A stretch of DNA of 64,000 nucleotides, taken from positions 191,261 through 255,260 of the forward strand of contig NZ_CP134981.1 of NCBI RefSeq assembly GCF_039360445.1, read 5' to 3'. A program made the translations under genes and the position numbers. The notes under the pieces were generated by a model. The model saw only the letters and a list, made by a program, of their open reading frames with translations, was not told the DNA's origin and did no database searches. This DNA comes from Buchnera aphidicola (Periphyllus koelreuteriae) (GTDB lineage: Bacteria > Pseudomonadota > Gammaproteobacteria > Enterobacterales > Enterobacteriaceae). This document shows positions 60,670-64,000 of this stretch, piece after piece. Position 1 is the stretch's first letter. Every line of letters starts with the position of its first letter.

Positions 60670-62424
60670 ATGCGAACTGATTATTGTGGAAAAATTAATA
60701 AAAAACATATTTCTAAAACAGTAAGTATTTGTGGATGGATTGATAAAATACGAAATATTGGAAAAATAATTTTTGCAGATGTACGAGATCGAGAAGGAAT
60801 TGTTCAAGTTCTTTTTTTATCTAAAGAAAAAAATGTTTTTCAGATAGCTGAAAAAATAAAATTAGAATATTGTGTTCAAATTTTTGGAACAGTACAAGAA
60901 AGATCTAATAATAATAAAAACTTAAATATGTTAACTGGAGAAATAGAAGTCGTTGCATTTAAATTAAAAATTTTAAATACTTCAAAAAAATTACCTTTTG
61001 ATCCTGATAATTGTAAATCACAAAAAACACTTTTAAAATTTCGTTATTTAGATATTAGAAAATCTAAAATTATTAAAAATCTTAAAATTAGACATTTAAT
61101 TACAAAATATATTATAAAATTTATGAATTTTAATAATTTTTGGAATATAGAAACTCCTATATTAACTAGTTCTACACCTGAAGGAGCTCGTGATTACTTA
61201 GTTCCAAGTCGAATTCATATTGGAAAATTTTATGCTTTACCTCAATCTCCTCAATTATTTAAACAATTATTAATGATTTCTGGAATAGATAAATATTATC
61301 AAATAGTAAAATGTTTTCGTGATGAAGATTTACGATCAAACAGACAACCAGAATTTACACAAATTGACATAGAAGTATCTTTTATGAATGAAATAAAATT
61401 ATGTAAAATAATTGAAAAAATGATTATTTTATTATGGTCAAAAATTAAAAATGTTCAATTAAAAAATATTAAAAAGTTGTCATTTCATCAATCAATAAAA
61501 AATTTTGGAACAGATAAACCTGATTTAAGAAATCCATTAAAAATAATTGATATTAATGATTTATTAAAAAATACAAATTTATTAAATAATTTTAATATTT
61601 TAAAAGAAAGAATAGTAATTATAAAACTTCCAAATGGAATGAATTTATTATCAAAAAACATAAATTTTTATACAAAAGAATTAAAAAAATATAAAATTCA
61701 AAACTATGAATTCATAAAAATAAAACATCAAAATATAAAAAAAAAATACTTTAAAAAAAGTTTTTTTAATAACTTAAATTTAAATATTATAAAAAAAATT
61801 TTTATTCGAAATAAAATATATAAAAATGATATTTTAATTTTTATTCATGATTCTAAAAAAAAAATTAATAATTGGTTTAGTCAAATTCGGGATTCAATAG
61901 CTATGGATTTAAATTTAATAAATAAATCAGATTGGTCTATAGTTTGGATTACAAATTTTCCAATGTTTAAAAAAATGTTAAATGGAAATTTTTCTCCTAT
62001 GCATCATCCATTTACTGCTCCTATAAACAATAATATATCTGATCTTTTAAAAAATCCTGAATCATCTATTTCAAAATCATATGATTTAATTATAAATGGT
62101 CAAGAAATAGGTGGAGGTTCAGTTAGAATTAACAATAAAAAAATGCAAAAAGCTGTTTTTAAAATAATTAAATTAAATGATACAAAAAAATTAAATTTTT
62201 TTTTAAATTCTTTATCTTATGGAACCCCTCCTCATGCTGGAATTGCTTTGGGATTAGATCGAATTACTATGTTATTAACTAATAGTATTAATATTAGTGA
62301 TGTTATTGCATTTCCTAAAACAACTTCAGCAAATTGTTTAACTACTGGAGCTCCGGATTTTTTAAATAAAAATGATTTAAATATATTAGGAATTAAATTA
62401 AATAAAAATAAATTAAATAAATAA
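60670..62424 (+). CDS. aspS: aspartyl-tRNA synthetase
   Basis: A 584-residue bacterial-type AspRS (E. coli 590). It has the N-terminal anticodon-binding OB fold (DVRDREGIVQVLF), motif 2 in FRDEDLRSNRQPEFTQID, the GAD insertion domain (lysine-rich, still present at residues about 285-410), and motif 3 in GIALGLDRITMLLT. NGQEIGGGSVRI binds aspartate. The cognate tRNA-Asp is encoded at 18366. RBS TTAGGATT precedes ATG. Editing or insert domains are retained, unlike in ProRS. Confidence 0.97.
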   Translation: MRTDYCGKINKKHISKTVSICGWIDKIRNIGKIIFADVRDREGIVQVLFLSKEKNVFQIAEKIKLEYCVQIFGTVQERSNNNKNLNMLTGEIEVVAFKLKILNTSKKLPFDPDNCKSQKTLLKFRYLDIRKSKIIKNLKIRHLITKYIIKFMNFNNFWNIETPILTSSTPEGARDYLVPSRIHIGKFYALPQSPQLFKQLLMISGIDKYYQIVKCFRDEDLRSNRQPEFTQIDIEVSFMNEIKLCKIIEKMIILLWSKIKNVQLKNIKKLSFHQSIKNFGTDKPDLRNPLKIIDINDLLKNTNLLNNFNILKERIVIIKLPNGMNLLSKNINFYTKELKKYKIQNYEFIKIKHQNIKKKYFKKSFFNNLNLNIIKKIFIRNKIYKNDILIFIHDSKKKINNWFSQIRDSIAMDLNLINKSDWSIVWITNFPMFKKMLNGNFSPMHHPFTAPINNNISDLLKNPESSISKSYDLIINGQEIGGGSVRINNKKMQKAVFKIIKLNDTKKLNFFLNSLSYGTPPHAGIALGLDRITMLLTNSINISDVIAFPKTTSANCLTTGAPDFLNKNDLNILGIKLNKNKLNK

Positions 62425-62458
62425 TTTATTCTTCATACAAAAGTAAATAAAAAATTTT

Positions 62459-63241
62459 TTATTTTTTAAAAAATAAACTAAATATGAAAATAATTGATAA
62501 AATTAAAACAATAATTGGACTAATTGGAATTAAATAATAATAAGATATAAAAATTCCTAAAGTTAAAGAAAAAATACTTAATATAATTGAAATTATCACT
62601 GAATTTTCTGGAGAATATGAAAATTTTTGAGAAATAGAAGTTGGTATAACCAACAATGAAGTAATTAATAAAACTCCAAAAAATTGAATAGAAATGCCAA
62701 TTGTAAAGGCTGTTAAAAACATTAATATAAAACGAATAAGATAAACATTAATTCCATTGATTTGAGCTAAATCAGAATTAACTATTATAAATAAAAATTT
62801 TTCCCAAAAGTAATATAATGTCATTAAAATAATTATGCTAAAAAAAAATATAATAAAAATATCATGTACACATATTTTTGATAAATCTCCAAATAAATAT
62901 TTTGGAATATCAATATTTTTATTTTTTGAAATAATATTTAACAAAATAATACCAATAGATAATGATATATTTGTTAAAATATTTACTATTGCATCAATTT
63001 TAATTTTTGAATATGTTTCAATAAAAAAAATACATAATAAAAAAAATATAATTAAAAAAATATTTAATATAAAATAGTTAAAATTGAATATATAACTTAA
63101 AGAAACCCCTAAAAATAAAGAATGCGATAAAGAATCTCCAAAAAAAGACATCCTTTTCCATACTATTAATGCTCCTATAGGAGAAGAAATTAATATAATA
63201 AATATACCAATAAACCATTCAAAAAATAATTGTTTATTCAT
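62459..63241 (-). CDS. znuB: zinc ABC transporter permease
   Basis: A 260-residue ABC-3 family permease (E. coli ZnuB 261) with about seven or eight membrane spans. Family marks include SPIGALIVWKRMSFFGDSLSHS near residue 20 and GVLLITSLLVIPTS near residue 188. It is 26 bases downstream of znuC on the minus strand. The periplasmic binding protein ZnuA normally lies divergent next to znuC; its presence cannot be judged because the window ends. Confidence 0.93.
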   Translation of the reverse strand: MNKQLFFEWFIGIFIILISSPIGALIVWKRMSFFGDSLSHSLFLGVSLSYIFNFNYFILNIFLIIFFLLCIFFIETYSKIKIDAIVNILTNISLSIGIILLNIISKNKNIDIPKYLFGDLSKICVHDIFIIFFFSIIILMTLYYFWEKFLFIIVNSDLAQINGINVYLIRFILMFLTAFTIGISIQFFGVLLITSLLVIPTSISQKFSYSPENSVIISIILSIFSLTLGIFISYYYLIPISPIIVLILSIIFIFSLFFKK

Positions 63242-63267
63242 AAAATATTTAAACTCTTAAGAAAATT

Positions 63268-63975
63268 TTAAAAATTATGTTCATGATTATGATTATGATT
63301 ATAAAAAGCAAATTTTTTTATTTTAATAGATCCAAACATTTTAATAAAATTTTTATTTTTTGATATTAATTTCGGTGTACCAGAACAACAAATATGTTTA
63401 TTTAAACAAATAACTTTATCTGTTTGATTCATAACAAAATTTAAATCATGAGAAACTATTAAAATAGAACATTTTAATTTCAATTTTATTTTATAAATTA
63501 ATTTATATAATTTAATTTGACCTAATAAATCCATTCCTTGAGTAGGTTCATCTAAAACTAAAAAATTAGGATTATTTAATAAAGCTCTAGCTAATAAAAC
63601 TTTTTGAATTTCTCCTGCAGATAAATTATTTAAATATTTATTTTTTAATTTTTCAGCTCCTACTTTTTTTAAATTTGATATAATTATATTTTTTTTATAT
63701 AGATTAGACATAATCATAAATTTATAAACTGTCATTCGAAATGGAATATTTAAATCAACATTTTGAGGAACATATCCTATACGATGTTTTTTAAAATAAA
63801 TTATTTTTCCTGAACTTTGTTTTTTTAATTTTAAAATTATTTTAATTAATGTTGATTTTCCAGCACCATTTGGTCCAATTAAAGTTAAAATTTTATTTTT
63901 TTCTATACATAATGAAATATTTTTTAATATTGTTTTGTTATTTTTTTTTAAAAAAATATTTTTTAGAATGATCAA
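63268..63975 (-). CDS. znuC: zinc ABC transporter ATPase
   Basis: A 235-residue ABC ATPase (E. coli ZnuC 251). Walker A GPNGAGKSTLIK near residue 35, signature LSAGEIQKVLLARALL (LSGGE with A for G), Walker B FLVLDEPTQGMD, switch histidine in ILIVSHDLNFV. The C-terminus ends in a histidine-rich tail HNHNHEHNF, typical of zinc handling. It energises uptake through ZnuB. The start ATG at 63975 is 25 bases from the window edge. Confidence 0.94.
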   Translation of the reverse strand: MIILKNIFLKKNNKTILKNISLCIEKNKILTLIGPNGAGKSTLIKIILKLKKQSSGKIIYFKKHRIGYVPQNVDLNIPFRMTVYKFMIMSNLYKKNIIISNLKKVGAEKLKNKYLNNLSAGEIQKVLLARALLNNPNFLVLDEPTQGMDLLGQIKLYKLIYKIKLKLKCSILIVSHDLNFVMNQTDKVICLNKHICCSGTPKLISKNKNFIKMFGSIKIKKFAFYNHNHNHEHNF

Positions 63976-64000
63976 TTTAATTTTCTCTATAAATTATATA

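Overview
The window reads as a chromosome segment of a highly reduced, extremely AT-rich gammaproteobacterial endosymbiont, almost certainly Buchnera aphidicola of aphids. The reasons are: proteins that align end to end with Enterobacteria homologues but are rich in K, N and I; near-absence of mobile DNA, repeats and transcriptional regulators; retained flagellar export genes flhB-flhA; a 16S gene followed by trnI and trnA but not by 23S and 5S; and a gene order (argS-rrs, gloB-rnhA-dnaQ-trnD, era-rnc-lepB-lepA, sucA-sucB-gpmA-pfkA, cmk-rpsA, trxB-infA-aspS-znuB) that is a thinned-out version of the ancestral enteric order. The host aphid cannot be named from this window.

Layout. 1-4239: end of pyrH, frr, bamA, fabZ. 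4307-14145: dnaE, proS (-), flhB-flhA, argS (-). 14262-18439: rrs transcription unit (promoter, boxA, RNase III stem, 16S, tRNA-Ile, tRNA-Ala), gloB and rnhA (-), dnaQ, tRNA-Asp. 18820-25200: grpE, smpB, tadA, then the minus-strand run acpS, era, rnc, lepB, lepA. 25496-33728: mnmA, fabI, rnb, a MarC/YchE membrane protein, lipB, lipA, pyrF, ribA. 34156-41649: yciA and suhB (-), hisS, glyA, pgl and mfd (-). 41929-51804: gapA, fldA (-), phrB, ybgI, sucA, sucB, gpmA, pfkA. 51825-58990: a minus-strand block tpiA, rpsA, cmk, aroA, serC, serS. 59173-64000: trxB, infA, aspS, then znuB and znuC (-).

Functionally this is a minimal core: translation (aminoacyl-tRNA synthetases, IF-1, RRF, S1, LepA, SmpB, TadA, MnmA), replication (DnaE, DnaQ), central carbon metabolism (GapA, GpmA, PfkA, TpiA, Pgl, 2-oxoglutarate dehydrogenase E1 and E2), lipoate and fatty-acid synthesis, amino-acid steps supporting the host (AroA, SerC, GlyA), and envelope or export functions (BamA, LepB, FlhA, FlhB, ZnuBC). 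I saw no new multi-gene system. The interest lies in proteins that stay full-frame but have lost specific functional parts: SuhB without its catalytic metal ligands, ProRS without its editing domain, FlhB without its NPTH self-cleavage motif, Mfd without its UvrA-binding half, SucB without a recognisable E3-binding domain, PfkA without allosteric arginines, RNase III with D114N, and a hisS that appears to start at ATT. Several pathway genes are also missing from their ancestral positions (dxr/uppS and ispG; trp genes; bio genes; hflD/purB).
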